Notes: generated from the letters alone by a model not told the origin. DNA of 64,000 nt from CAVRAW01 sp963716135 (GCA_963716135.1 OY970289.1:124001-188000); one strand, 5' to 3'. Counted from the stretch's first letter, positions 7,941-19,135 are shown. Numbers and translations are program-made.

Positions 7941-9357
7941 CGTCGGCCTGCTGAGCCATTTGCCCGCGATATCGCTTCCGGATCGGCTCGACGACGTCGG
8001 CCAAAAACTCGTCGACTTGCTGCGGCGCGCGGCCGATGAATTTGCGAGGATCGACGACTGCCGGAAAATCGACTTTGGCGAACGCCTCATCGGCTACCAG
8101 GCGCTCGAGCAGATCGTTGGCGCTTCCGCTTTCTCGAATCGCGCAGGCGGCCGCCTGGCTGTGCCTTCGAATGCGTTCGTGCAAATCCTGCCGGTCGCCG
8201 CCGGCCGCCACGGCGGCCATCAAGATGTTCTCTGTCGCCATGAACGGCAGTTCCTCGGCCAGCCGCCTGGCGATCACCTGCGGATACACGACCAACCCTG
8301 CGGCGATATTCTGATACAAGATCAAAATCGCATCGGTCGTCAAAAACGCTTGCGGAATAATCAGGCGGCGATTGGCGCTGTCGTCCAAGGTTCGCTCCAG
8401 CCACTGCGAGTTCGCGGTGGCGACCGCGCTGCTCTCCAAGCTCATCACATACCGCGCCAAGCCGCACATCCGCTCGCTGCGCATCGGGTTGCGCTTGTAG
8501 GCCATCGCCGAGGAGCCAACCTGCTCGGCCTCAAACGGTTCGGCCAATTCTTGTCGCGAGGCCAATAGCCGAATGTCGGTGGCCGCTTTGTGGGCACTTT
8601 GCGAAATTCCCGCCAGCACGCCCAGCACCTGGGCATCCACTTTGCGCGAATAGGTTTGTCCGGTCACAGGATAGACCGAGTCGAATTCCATTTTCTTGGC
8701 GACGGCCTGTTCCAACTGCTTCACTTTTTCGTGATCGCCGCCGAACAGTTCCAAGAAGCTGGCCTGCGTGCCGGTGGTGCCCTTCACGCCGCGGGCTTTC
8801 AATTCCGACAATCGATGTTCGATTTCCGTCAGGTCCAGCGCCAGGTCGGCCGCCCACAGGCAGGCACGCTTTCCCACAGTGGTGGGCTGCGCCGGCTGAA
8901 GATGCGTGAACGCCAGGCACGCCAGGTCGCGCTGCGCTTCGGCAAACTTCCCCAACCGATCGATCACAGTCGCCAATCGTGCGGCAATCAGCCGCAGCGC
9001 GCGCCGCATCAACATCAGATCGGTGTTATCGGTTACGTAGCAACTGGTGGCGCCCAGATGAATGATGCCCCGCGCCGACGGGCACTGGTCGCCGTAGGCC
9101 TGAATATGGGCCATCACGTCGTGCCGCACCCGGCGTTCGTGCGCTTCGGCCGCCTCGAAGTCGATCGCGTCGGCATTCCGCTTGAGTTCCGCGATCTGCT
9201 CGGGCGTAATCGGCAGACCCAATTCCGCTTCGGCCTCAGCCAGCCAGACCCAAAGCTCGCGCCACATGCGGAACTTGGTGCGATCGCCCCACAGCCGGCT
9301 CATCTCCGGCGAGGCGTAACGGCGAATCAGCGGATTTTCGTAAAATTCGTGCGACAT
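7930..9357 (-). CDS. purB: Adenylosuccinate lyase
   Basis: 475 residues. It catalyses two fumarate-releasing steps of purine synthesis, SAICAR to AICAR and adenylosuccinate to AMP. The fumarase/aspartase superfamily signature is visible as S-S-A-M-A-Y-K-R-N-P, together with the conserved T-S-C-Y-V-T-D-N-T segment near the N-terminal third. ATG 9357 (M-S-H-E-F-Y-E-N-P) matches the family start; the frame stays open upstream to 9603 but that portion runs into the neighbouring gene and is not conserved. Confidence 0.95.
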   Translation of the reverse strand: MSHEFYENPLIRRYASPEMSRLWGDRTKFRMWRELWVWLAEAEAELGLPITPEQIAELKRNADAIDFEAAEAHERRVRHDVMAHIQAYGDQCPSARGIIHLGATSCYVTDNTDLMLMRRALRLIAARLATVIDRLGKFAEAQRDLACLAFTHLQPAQPTTVGKRACLWAADLALDLTEIEHRLSELKARGVKGTTGTQASFLELFGGDHEKVKQLEQAVAKKMEFDSVYPVTGQTYSRKVDAQVLGVLAGISQSAHKAATDIRLLASRQELAEPFEAEQVGSSAMAYKRNPMRSERMCGLARYVMSLESSAVATANSQWLERTLDDSANRRLIIPQAFLTTDAILILYQNIAAGLVVYPQVIARRLAEELPFMATENILMAAVAAGGDRQDLHERIRRHSQAAACAIRESGSANDLLERLVADEAFAKVDFPAVVDPRKFIGRAPQQVDEFLADVVEPIRKRYRGQMAQQADVTV

Positions 9358-9360
9358 TCG

Positions 9361-9391
9361 AAGGGACGAGTGACGAGGGACGAGAGGTGAG
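9361..9391. repeat. GACGAG-word intergenic repeat
   Basis: A run of near-tandem GACGAG/GGACGAG words in the purB leader. Related words recur at 12014-12048 and 45747-45830. Probably a dispersed intergenic repeat; no coding content. Confidence 0.5.
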
Positions 9392-9448
9392 CAATTAGAT
9401 TTTAATCCACGGTGGCATTTCTCACCATTGGCATTCCGATTTGTGTGA

Positions 9449-11368
9449 TCATCGCGACAGCGACCAAGCCGGGCCGCGCCACACCAGGCTTCGCTGCCAC
9501 CAGTTGCCGGTTTGCCGGCGATCGTGCCGATTCGTAAAGCGATATTGGTAGAGCTCGATGCGAATGAACTTGGGCGGCGCATCGGGAAAGGGATTTTCTC
9601 CAAGCAGGCCTAACACCGCCGGCTCGCCGCGAGATAACTGGATGAGAAATAACTGAAACCAGGGATCCATGTTGCGCGGGTCGATGGTTCCCGTCTTGAG
9701 GTATACATGCTCCAACAGCAGCGCTTCGAACCACATTTGCCAATCCAGCCGCGGTTGATGCGGCGTGTTAAATCGCGGCGCCTGCGAAAGATTTCCCGGC
9801 TTCCAGCGGAATTCGTACGGTTTCCATTCCGTCCCGTCGGAGCTGCCTTCGACGATGATCTCAGGCCGCGTTTCCGTCATGCGCCGGAACAACCCGTAAT
9901 CGTTTACCAGCACGAACTGGGCGACGCCCATTTCGGCAGCGTAGTGAGGCCGGCCGGCAGGCATCACGACTTCATTCAATTGCAACATGCCCAGCATGAC
10001 GGCAAAAGCGGCGAAGGGAATCAGCAAAAAACTCCGCCAGCGCGTGGGGGAGGCGAGCACCGGCCAATCGGTCCCGCGAATCCGCCGCCGCAAAAACTGC
10101 GGCCAAAGCGTGTCGTCCAACAGCGTGACGGCCAGCACGACCGTCAGCAAGTTGAAGAAATTGTAATTGCCCGTGAACCCGATCAGCAGCATCAACAGCG
10201 TGATCGCGCCTGCGGCGATGCAGCGCAGCACGCGCGGTCCGAAAATAAGCCACGGCGTGCCCATTTCGACAATCAATACGAATAGCACCGAAAGGTGTTG
10301 AAACCACTGCGGCAGTTGCGCCATGTACCAGCTTGTGACCATCGGCAGCGGCTGCGTCCAGTAGTGAAAATCAAGCGCCGTCAGGGATGACCACGTGTTG
10401 GGAATCGGCAATCCGTTTTCCAGCATGCCGTGGTTCCAGGTGAGCTTCACCACGCCCGACTCGAACATCAGGCGAAACAAGAGCCACCACACCAGCCAAA
10501 TCGCCAACCGCGGCGGATGCCGATCGGCGAACATTTTCGATCGTAGCGAAAACGGCGCCACGAAAATTGCGATGAAGCCGGCTTCCAGCAGCAAGATATC
10601 CCATTGGAACGTGAGGAACGTCTGCCCGGCATGAAAGAGCGACAGATAAATCAGCCAAAGCAGCGCCAGGGAGGGCAATTGCAGCACGCCGGCCATCACC
10701 ATGAACGAAAGCGCTGTGCCGGCCGCGCAGAGAAAATTCAGGAAACCATCGTGCGGGCTAATCCAAGCCAGCGTGGGGATATTCCAGACCGGCGACGCCG
10801 AAGGATCGAGCTGTGCGAAGTGGTTTTCGACTGCCGCAAGGTATTTGCCAATGGGCAGGATGCCGTGATCGCCGACGAGTCCGGCGATTTGCGTCCACAG
10901 CGAGACGATGGCGATCAGGTACACCAGGCCCAGCAGGCGCAAGAATAGGGCGCTGGCGATGTGGTAGGTTGGGCGCCGCAGATCTTTACCCCACCAGATT
11001 CGCCGCAGCGTGGCCAGGGCGGGGCGATTGGCGGCCACGGCATGATAAACTGCATCGGCCGCGATCGAAAACGGCGGAAATGTGCGGTACAGATCCAGCA
11101 CCCACTGTTTGCGGCCGCAATGTGCCGCGGCGGCAAAGAAGGCGCCTGCCCCGCGCGCGACGTTACCCTCGGCGTCGATGAAGTGGGCCGCCCGCTTGAA
11201 CTGCTGCTGGCCGATGTTGGGAAACTGCGCGGCGACTTCCTGATAGGGTGCAAAGCGAATTTGCTGGCCGACCGCTTCCCGCCAGCGTTCGATGCTGGCG
11301 CGGCAGAATGCGCAGTCGCCGTCAAAAACAAACAGCGGGAAGCTGAGATCAGGGGCGGGATCGATCAT
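9449..11368 (-). CDS. DCC thiol-oxidoreductase-like domain fused to lipase maturation factor-like membrane protein
   Basis: 639 residues. Residues 1-115 form a DUF393/DCC domain: F-D-G-D-C-A-F-C-R carries the DxxCxxC motif of a thioredoxin-like fold. Residues about 130-430 contain many hydrophobic segments with conserved W-D-I-L-L-L-E-A-G, typical of the lipase maturation factor family (LMF1-like). The C-terminal soluble part (about 460-639) ends in the family-like Y-R-F-T then G-N-W-W-Q-R-S. LMF1 assists folding of secreted lipases in animals; bacterial members are uncharacterised. A thiol-active domain on the same chain suggests a disulfide-linked folding job at the membrane. Start ATG 11368. 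Confidence 0.8.
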   Translation of the reverse strand: MIDPAPDLSFPLFVFDGDCAFCRASIERWREAVGQQIRFAPYQEVAAQFPNIGQQQFKRAAHFIDAEGNVARGAGAFFAAAAHCGRKQWVLDLYRTFPPFSIAADAVYHAVAANRPALATLRRIWWGKDLRRPTYHIASALFLRLLGLVYLIAIVSLWTQIAGLVGDHGILPIGKYLAAVENHFAQLDPSASPVWNIPTLAWISPHDGFLNFLCAAGTALSFMVMAGVLQLPSLALLWLIYLSLFHAGQTFLTFQWDILLLEAGFIAIFVAPFSLRSKMFADRHPPRLAIWLVWWLLFRLMFESGVVKLTWNHGMLENGLPIPNTWSSLTALDFHYWTQPLPMVTSWYMAQLPQWFQHLSVLFVLIVEMGTPWLIFGPRVLRCIAAGAITLLMLLIGFTGNYNFFNLLTVVLAVTLLDDTLWPQFLRRRIRGTDWPVLASPTRWRSFLLIPFAAFAVMLGMLQLNEVVMPAGRPHYAAEMGVAQFVLVNDYGLFRRMTETRPEIIVEGSSDGTEWKPYEFRWKPGNLSQAPRFNTPHQPRLDWQMWFEALLLEHVYLKTGTIDPRNMDPWFQLFLIQLSRGEPAVLGLLGENPFPDAPPKFIRIELYQYRFTNRHDRRQTGNWWQRSLVWRGPAWSLSR

Positions 11369-12076
11369 TTGGAGATTTTAGCAGCGGGGCTGGCGATCTG
11401 GCGGCTGGTGCCGGGTCGGCGGACAAAATGTGCTGGCGGAGGCTGGGAAGTCTCGGCGAATGTAGAGGGCGAGCGTTGAATTTTGGCGTGATTGCGGGGG
11501 TCCCAATTGGGGCGGCGAAATTCGGTTCGTTTTGTCCTGGTTGGGTTGGCGCCGTGGCCGGAAAATCTCGAGCGGGCTTCATCGATGCGCGGACAGAATT
11601 ATTGGAATTAGCGGTTTTGGATGTGCGCTCGCAGTCGGACAAATGAGGGAAATAGTCGGGAAACGTCGGGCGAAAGGTTGGCTTGCTGTCCGGGACAAAA
11701 TTCACGACGGAGCCAGGGAGGCAAGGAGCAACGGAATGCGAGTTTATTAGGAAGCCAGGAAACCAGGAAGAAACGGCGGTTCTCACGCAGAGGCGCAGAA
11801 GTCGCGGGAGCGAGCAGATGTAAAGAATCAACACGGCGGAGGGGCGAATTTCACGCAAAGGCGCGAAGAAAGAATACCCGCAGAATCTAAGCATCGTGCG
11901 ACAAAGCGAGCGAACGGCTCGCTGGGGTCATTAAAGCAGAAGTGGTGGCTTAGTTTCTAGAGTTGAATTAGGCCAGGGAGACGACCGTTGGGGCCTGATG
12001 GGGCTCCGGCGCAGGGGCGAGAGGGGAGGGACGAGGGGCGAGGTGAGGACGGGCAGCGCCCGGCACTGTCGCTCTT
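11369..12076. other. Non-coding, repeat-rich stretch
   Basis: About 700 bases with no convincing gene. A 181-codon minus-strand frame (11349-11894) is low-complexity and made of repeat sequence, so I do not call it. It holds CCAGGAA words at 11749-11776, two copies of a CACGCA(G/A)AGGCGC-type repeat at about 11786 and 11851 (a repeat common in the intergenic DNA of many bacteria), and GACGAG-type words at 12014-12048. Confidence 0.6.
11783..11880. repeat. Two copies of CACGCARAGGCGC-type repeat
   Basis: CTCACGCAGAGGCGC and TTCACGCAAAGGCGC lie about 65 bases apart in direct orientation in an otherwise empty region. Translations of such repeats (R-R-G-A-E style) are known spurious ORF sources. 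Confidence 0.5.
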
Positions 12077-12432
12077 GTGAGCTTCCTGGTGAGCCGGGAA
12101 GCGATCGCGGGCACCCGCCGGTTTGGACTCGACGGCACTAACCTACCCGATCAGGTTTATCGTGAGTGCGATTTAGCCACGATTGAGGACAAGCTCATTA
12201 AGGTTATCAAGAATCAGCGCCTAGGCGAATTCGACGGCAACGAGACTGGGCCGACTGAGACGACACTATTTATGTACGGGCCCGATGCCGAGCGGCTATT
12301 TGCTGGCATTGAACAGACGCTGCGCGATTATCCCCTGTGCCAGGGCGCTCGCGTGGTCATCCGGCTAGGAGGTCCGGCGCGCAGGAACGCGAAGTTACGC
12401 TCCCCATTCAGCCGCTAGAGAAAAAACCCTGA
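12077..12432 (+). CDS. Conserved hypothetical protein, frameshifted near the 3' end
   Basis: The first frame ends at 12418 after L-G-G-P-A-R-R-N. Starting at about 12374, an overlapping frame reads G-A-Q-E-R-E-V-T-L-P and ends at TGA 12430-12432. Together they make a compact protein of about 118 residues with G-T-N-L-P-D-Q-V-Y-R-E-C-D, then G-E-F-D-G-N-E, then T-L-F-M-Y-G-P-D-A-E-R-L-F and a C-terminal beta strand. The stretch has the look of a real small protein family but I cannot name it. The break in GTCCGGCGCGCAGG is probably a single-base deletion. The N terminus is uncertain. Confidence 0.5.
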
Positions 12433-12551
12433 GCCCTCGATCAGCAGATCGACCCACCTCCGTGGTGGCGGTGGCAGTAGTCCGTTCAACTCCCTTGATA
12501 TGCGAAGTAGCTGAGCTGGTCTTAGTTGGGCGAGTGGAACATCTCCCCGAT

Positions 12552-12610
12552 ATCGTCTCAGCAACTCGTCAATTGCGGGACGTCTTAATAAACCACCCCT
12601 TTTTTGGGAC
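12552..12610. repeat. Diverged direct repeat, copy 1
   Basis: About 59 bases starting ATCGTCTCAG and ending TTGGGAC, matched over roughly three-quarters of positions by 14093-14150. The two copies bracket the thioredoxin-like gene at 12766-14004. In one frame both copies encode a similar peptide (I-V-S-x-T then D-V-L-x-N-x-x-F-F-G), so they may be remnants of one gene. Confidence 0.4.
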
Positions 12611-12765
12611 TCAATTTGCGTCCCGGGAACTCATGCCTTTAATGACACTGGCAGCTGGTCGGGCTGAGTGGCGGAATTCGCTCCGGCGGTCGCTCCATCA
12701 AACCAAGATTTGTCGAATCAATGTTACAATGGCGCGCCGGTTCGATGAAAAGGAACGACGTTATC

Positions 12766-14004
12766 ATGCACACGAAAGTGAAGCCTATTTCGTTTGCGAT
12801 TGTGATCGCAATATTGCTGGCCTCGGTCGGCAACGTGGGGGCGGAAGATTGGGACGTGCATGGGCGGGTAGTTGATGAAAATGGAAAGCCCCTGGCAGGG
12901 GCGAGTGTGGCTTCTTTTTGGAGCGGCAATGGGAAGCGGTTGCGTGCGGATGGATCGTTCGCCTGGCCCGCGAAGAATGATGACGATAAGCAATTGTTAT
13001 GGAGTCATATTGGCGAGATGGAGCCGTCCTCAAAAGAATACTCCAGTACAACCGATGCGGATGGGCAATTCACACTCAAACTCACCCATAGTCAACACAA
13101 GCTGCTCGCGATGGATGCGGCCCGCAACCATTCGGGCATCGTGACCGTGGCCAGGGGAAAAGAATCGGAACCGGTCGAGATGCAATTGGGGCCTTTGGTG
13201 CGGGTGCGGGGAAATCTTAAATGCGCTGAAAGCGGTCTTGCGCCGCAGTGGTGCGTTGCCGATGTGCGCGTGCCGGACGATTCGGAGCGCCCGTTGGATA
13301 ATTCGCGGCTGGTGGTGTGCGGTACGTTCGATGGGCATTTTGAATTTTCGCTGCCGCCTGGAAAGTATTTTATGGACGCCTACGGTTACGCGACCGAAGC
13401 AGAAGAAAGCCACGTGCGGGTGATCCCCATAACCGAATTGCATTTGACCGCCGAGCGGCCAGTGCTCGATTTGGGAACTCTGCGCCCGGTGGCGTATCTA
13501 ATGCCTCGGCAGCGTGTGGAGAAGGCGAAGGCCGATGGAACGTGCTTCGATTATCAGAAGCATTACGGCGAGCCGCCGCCGCCGTGGCATGTGACCGATG
13601 CTCGTGGGGTGCGCAAGGAGGCGACGATTGTGGACTTCAAAGGCAAGTGGGTGCTGTTGACATTTTGGGGAATGAGCTGCTCCGTATGTTTGAGAGACGA
13701 GTTGCCAAGGCTGATGAAGTTCTACGAGGAGCACCAGGCGCAGCGCGATCGGTTTGAGATTGTGGCGATTTGCATCGATTACGATGGCGACTTGAAGACA
13801 ATGGCCGACGTGGATCGAGCGTTGGAGCCGGTCGTGAAAAATGTGTGGGGTGGTAAAACGCTGCAGTTTCCGGTGATGTTGGACCCTTCGTTCAAGACGT
13901 GGGAAACTTACGGTATTGACGGCTTGGGGACGACGATATTGATTGATCCGGATGGCAAAATGGTGAAAGGGGACGAGAAGACGCTGGCTGAGAAATTGAA
14001 GTGA
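12766..14004 (+). CDS. Secreted carboxypeptidase-regulatory-like / TlpA-type thioredoxin protein
   Basis: 412 residues from ATG 12766, chosen because it begins a signal peptide (M-H-T-K-V-K-P-I-S-F-A then A-I-L-L-A) and has AAGGA 11 nt upstream; an ATG at 12745 is also in frame. Residues about 25-120 look like a carboxypeptidase regulatory-like beta-sandwich (V-H-G-R-V-V-D-E-N-G-K-P-L-A-G-A). The C-terminal half (about 265-412) is a TlpA/AhpC-like thioredoxin fold with F-W-G-M-S-C-S-V-C and the cis-Pro region G-L-G-T-T-I-L-I-D-P-D-G. Likely an extracytoplasmic thiol-disulfide reductase. No obvious operon partner; short diverged repeats flank it. Confidence 0.75.
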   Translation: MHTKVKPISFAIVIAILLASVGNVGAEDWDVHGRVVDENGKPLAGASVASFWSGNGKRLRADGSFAWPAKNDDDKQLLWSHIGEMEPSSKEYSSTTDADGQFTLKLTHSQHKLLAMDAARNHSGIVTVARGKESEPVEMQLGPLVRVRGNLKCAESGLAPQWCVADVRVPDDSERPLDNSRLVVCGTFDGHFEFSLPPGKYFMDAYGYATEAEESHVRVIPITELHLTAERPVLDLGTLRPVAYLMPRQRVEKAKADGTCFDYQKHYGEPPPPWHVTDARGVRKEATIVDFKGKWVLLTFWGMSCSVCLRDELPRLMKFYEEHQAQRDRFEIVAICIDYDGDLKTMADVDRALEPVVKNVWGGKTLQFPVMLDPSFKTWETYGIDGLGTTILIDPDGKMVKGDEKTLAEKLK

Positions 14005-14364
14005 AGGTGCCTTGTGATATTAGGCTACTGCCCTACCTTCGTCGAACACCATGCGGACAAGCGGCGCTGGTAGGGAATACGGAATCCTCGAAATCGTCTC
14101 AGGAACTCATCTCTTGTGGGATGTCTTATTAAATGACCTGTTCTTTGGACAGTCGTCGGAGGCCTTCGCCTCATGCGGAACAGAGAAGAGGGGAAGCGGA
14201 AGGTGCAGGAAGCTCTAGGCGCCTGATGGGTTTCGATCTTAGCGAAGCGCGCGGCTTGGTTGGATTGCGATACGCATCGCCCCCGGTCGTTGACCGGGGG
14301 CTAAATAACGAGGTAGCGCGGCGGAACAGGGATGCTGCCGCGATTTTTGGCGCACGCCACTGAT
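14005..14364. other. Non-coding gap with second copy of the diverged repeat
   Basis: 360 bases between the thioredoxin-like gene and tRNA-Glu. The repeat copy at 14093-14150 is the only structured part I see; the remainder has short frames only. A G-rich patch (14280-14300) reads GACCGGGGGC and may be part of another dispersed dyad. Confidence 0.5.
14093..14150. repeat. Diverged direct repeat, copy 2
   Basis: Partner of 12552-12610, starting ATCGTCTCAG and ending TTTGGAC. Same orientation, about 1.5 kb apart. Confidence 0.4.
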
Positions 14365-14437
14365 TACCCCCACGGGGAGTCGAACCCCGGTTTTCGGACT
14401 GAGAACCCGACGTCCTGGGCCACTAGACGATGGGGGC
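14365..14437 (-). tRNA. tRNA-Glu (anticodon CUC)
   Basis: On the minus strand the 7-bp acceptor stem GCCCCCA pairs with TGGGGGT (one G-U). The anticodon stem TCGGG/TCCGA holds the loop TTCTCAG with anticodon CTC, and the T-arm has GGTTCGACTCC. 73 nt without CCA. It decodes GAG. Confidence 0.93.
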
Positions 14438-14551
14438 GGGTGGATTAGCGCTGAGCTATGAGCAATGAACTAGGAATACAGCAAATCGCTAACGCCTGAT
14501 TTCAGCGGAGGCCGGTGGGATTGTCAACGGGGCCAAGGGCAAACGTTAAAT

Positions 14552-14579
14552 GCAGAAGGCAGAAAGCAGAAGGCAGAAT
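14552..14579. repeat. GCAGAAGGCAGAA-word repeat
   Basis: Near-tandem 7-8 base words (GCAGAAG, GCAGAAA) between tRNA-Glu and the zinc-finger gene. A second run occurs at 51905-51934 between gatC and rpmB. Confidence 0.5.
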
Positions 14580-14665
14580 GCGGCATGCGCGGCGGTGTCA
14601 TTGAATTCCGCGCGCTTGGCGGGATAATTCGCAGGGGGTGCGATTCTCTTTGCCGGAGGTCGGGG

Positions 14666-14953
14666 ATGCCGTGCGAACATCTTGAAAACCTCAAGCCAGT
14701 TGCGCCCCGCACGCCGGAAGGGTGCGAAGAGTGTCTGAAGATCGGTCAGGGGTGGGTGCACCTGCGGTTGTGTCTTACCTGCGGACACGTGGGGTGCTGC
14801 GATAGTTCGCCGGGGAAGCATGCCACGAAGCATTTTCACCGCGCCAAGCATCCGGTGATCGCGTCGTACGAACCGGGGGAGCGGTGGATTTGGTGCTACG
14901 AGCATGAGGCGCAGTTCGATGTGCCCGAGGAATTGACCGAGTACTTGCGGTGA
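14666..14953 (+). CDS. UBP-type zinc finger protein
   Basis: 95 residues from ATG 14666, which has GGAGGT six bases upstream; longer upstream frames have no conservation. The whole protein is a ubiquitin-hydrolase-like zinc finger (ZnF-UBP): M-P-C-E-H, C-E-E-C, C-L-T-C-G-H-V-G-C-C, K-H-A-T-K-H-F and H-P-V-I-A-S form the metal-binding Cys/His set. In eukaryotes the domain binds the C terminus of ubiquitin; bacterial stand-alone versions have unknown partners. Confidence 0.85.
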   Translation: MPCEHLENLKPVAPRTPEGCEECLKIGQGWVHLRLCLTCGHVGCCDSSPGKHATKHFHRAKHPVIASYEPGERWIWCYEHEAQFDVPEELTEYLR

Positions 14954-15029
14954 GGAGGAATGTTGAAGTGAACACTGACAAGCGCGGCGCTTGTCAGTGC
15001 CACCCTGTGGTTAGCTCTTGAGGTGCCTC

Positions 15030-16713
15030 ATGCCGGAATACAATTTGCGTGCGCTGGCGTTTCCGCAATTCGATGAGACGCAGCTATCGGGGCTGGAGCA
15101 TTGCCCGAAGACGAAGATCAAACATTTGCGCGACGGCGAGACGTTGTTCAAAGCCGGCGATCGGGACTACAGCTTCTTCATCGTCAAAAGCGGGCAGGTC
15201 GAAATTCTCGATACCGCCGGCGATCCGCCCACGACCGTGGTGGTGCACGAGCCGGGGCAGTTCACCGGCGAGGTGGCGCAGCTTACCGGCAGCGGGGCGC
15301 TGGTGACGGCCGTCGCGCGCGGCGATTGCGTGCTGTTTGAAATTTGCCCGGAGGCGCTGCGCGAACTGTTGGCGAATCATCCCGACCTGGCCGACATTAT
15401 TTTGCAGGCGTTCATCGCCCGGCGGCAATTGCTGCGCGGCTCGACCGATTATGTCGGCGCGCGGATCATCGGCTCGCAGAATTCGCAAGACACGTTTCGG
15501 GTGCGCGATTTTCTTTCGAAAAACGGTTTGCCGTTTACATTCACGGATCTCGACTCGGATCCGCACGTGAAGGAACTGCTGGAGAAGTTCGGAGTCAGCA
15601 AGGACGAGACGCCGGTGGTGATTTGGGGCACCGAACCGCTGCGGAATCCCTCGAATGCCGAACTGGCAGACAAGCTGGGGTTGCGGCGGACGCTTTCGAA
15701 GAAGGTTTACGATTTGGTGATTGTCGGCGGCGGGCCGGCGGGATTGGCCGCCGCGGTGTACGGCGCTTCGGAAGGGTTGCGCGTGGTGGTGCTGGAGCGC
15801 ACGGCGCCGGGCGGCCAGGCGGGCCGCAGCATGCGCATCGAAAATTATTTAGGATTTCCCGCGGGCATTACCGGGGGCGAATTGGCGGAGCGGGCGCTGG
15901 TGCAGGCGCTGAAATTCGGGGCGTGCTTGCCGGTGGCGACGCACGTGACCACGCTGGCGTTCGATGGTCCGCTGGCCACGTTGAAGCTCGACGACGATCA
16001 GCAAGTTTCCACCCGCTGCCTGCTGATCGCCACCGGGGCTGAGTATCGGTTGCTGAGCGCCGAGAACTGTTCGAACTTCGAAGGCCGGGGGGTGTATTAT
16101 GCGGCGACCGCGCTGGAGGCGCAATCGTGCCGCGATTCGGAAGTGGTGGTGGTCGGAGGCGGAAACTCGGCGGGCCAGGCGGCGATGTTTCTGGCCAAAG
16201 AAGCGCGGAAACTCCACCTCGTGATTCGCGGCGACGATTTATATAAGGGCATGTCGAGCTACTTGGCCGATCGAGTTCAACAGGCGCCGAACATTGAGAT
16301 TCTCCTGAACACGGAAGTCGTGCGAATGCACGGCGACGGTCATTTGGGCGAAATCGAAATCGTAGACAACAAAGCCGGCAAGCGGCGCACGCTGAAAGTA
16401 TCGGGCGTGTTCAGCTTCATCGGCGCGGTGCCGCACACCGACTGGCTACCGGCGGAAATTGAGAAAGACAAGAAAGGCTTTGTGTGCACCGGCCCCGGCG
16501 TGACGCAATCGCCGCATTGGACCGCTAATCGCCAACCGTTTTTGTTGGAAACTTCGCGGCCCGGGGTGTTCGCGGCCGGCGACGTGCGGGCCGGATCGGT
16601 GAAGCGCGTGGCCTCGGCGGTGGGCGAAGGGTCGATGGTTGTGCAATTCGTGCACGAATACCTGCGGGAGGCAAATTCCAGCGACAATGGCGCCCCTCGC
16701 GCAGCGCAAGCGG

Positions 16714-16739
<26 letters not shown>
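15030..16739 (+). CDS. cNMP-binding, thioredoxin-reductase-like flavoprotein lacking the CxxC pair
   Basis: 569 residues. Residues 1-135 form a cyclic-nucleotide-binding domain (F-K-A-G-D-R-D-Y-S-F-F-I-V-K-S-G then G-E-V-A-Q-L-T-G). About 145-220 is a glutaredoxin-like insert without CxxC. About 225-545 is an FAD/NAD(P) oxidoreductase of thioredoxin-reductase type: G-G-G-P-A-G-L-A-A-A, P-G-G-Q-A-G and the second dinucleotide fold V-G-G-G-N-S-A-G-Q-A-A, ending G-V-F-A-A-G-D-V. Where thioredoxin reductases have C-A-T-C this reads Y-Y-A-A-T, so it cannot reduce thioredoxin by the usual route. ATG 15030 follows GAGGTG. The 3' end overlaps the egtB 3' end by 26 bases. Confidence 0.85.
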
Positions 16740-17990
<1,251 letters not shown>

Positions 17991-17994
<4 letters not shown>

Positions 17995-19022
17995 CTTGGT
18001 TTCTTCCGGCGAAGGTTGTGGGTGGGGTCGTTGTCGGATCGATCCGGCAGATTTCCCGACGCCTCAAAGTACAACACGGCAAAGTAGCCGCGGCGATCGG
18101 TCCAGCATTGTCGCAGCGAAAGGCCGGCGGCCGCGGCCATCTTCGCGAAGCCCGAGATCGTGTACTTGTGCGAATACTCCGTGTGAATCGGCTCGCCCGC
18201 GGCGAAGTGGAAGGTTCGGGGTCCAACCTCCACGGTTTGATCGCAGAGGCTGACCAGGCGAATATCCATGCGGTGCTCGCTTGGGTCGTAAAACGCCAGA
18301 TGCTGAAACTGCGCGAGATCGAAGTTGCCGGCCAGTTCGCGGTTGATGCGGTGCAGCAAGTTGAGATTGAATTCGGCCGTCACTCCTTGGGCATCGTTGT
18401 AGGCCGCCTCGATGGTGGCAGTATCCTTCTGCAAATCGATGCCGATGAGCGCGCCGCCTGCCGGCCCAACAGTGTCCGACAGGCGAATTAGAAACGAGAT
18501 CGCCTCGGGCCCCTCGAAGTTGCCGATTGTCGAGCCGGGGAAGTAGGCGATTCGCCGTGCTGGCTCGCGCTGGGCGCGGGGCAGCTCCAACTTGTCAGTG
18601 AAGTCGGCCGCCGCAGGCAGTATTTCTATATGCGGATAACGGCGCGACAAGCGGCGCGCCGTGGCAAACAAATGCTTCTGGGAAATATCGACCGGCACGT
18701 AGGCCGCCGGCTGAAGATGGTCCAGCAGCAGCCGAGTCTTGATGCTGCTGCCGCTGCCGTACTCGATCAGCGTGTCGCAGGCGCCCATTGCCTGGGCCAT
18801 CTGCGGCGCATCGCGATGCATGACTTCCAGTTCGCAGCAGGTGAGATAGTACTCGTCCAGATCGCAGATCGCATCGAACAACTTGGAGCCGCGCCGGTCG
18901 TAGAAGTATTTGCACGAAAGACGCTTGGGCCAAGCTGACAGTCCCGCAACCACATCGGCCTGGAAACTTTCAACGGCCTGCGGCGGGCACTTGGTACGGG
19001 CGGAGACAAGCCTGCCAATCAT
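17991..19022 (-). CDS. egtD: L-histidine N-alpha-methyltransferase EgtD
   Basis: 343 residues. EgtD trimethylates histidine to hercynine with S-adenosylmethionine. The SAM-binding segment L-I-E-Y-G-S-G-S-S-I-K-T-R and the downstream Y-F-P-G-S-T-I-G-N-F are family features, as is the C-terminal H-T-E-Y-S-H-K-Y. First gene of the egtD-egtB operon. It is followed upstream by tRNA-Gln in the opposite direction. Confidence 0.95.
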
Positions 19023-19135
19023 GTGCTTCTCCTGTTGGCCCCGAGGTGCCGCAATTCAAATGCCAATTGTATGCGCCGGGTCAAGGGAACTAGGATTGGA
19101 ATCAAAAATGAATTAAAATCCTCACGGTAAAGCAC

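Noticed and set aside
11349..11894. 181-codon minus-strand ORF
   Set aside because: Composed of intergenic repeat sequence with low-complexity, Ser/Pro/Arg-rich translation; overlaps the leader of the preceding gene; no family resemblance.
12462..12875. 137-codon ORF overlapping the thioredoxin-like gene start
   Set aside because: Translation past 12610 is unlikely protein; the only conserved part is the repeat copy, shared with 14093-14150.
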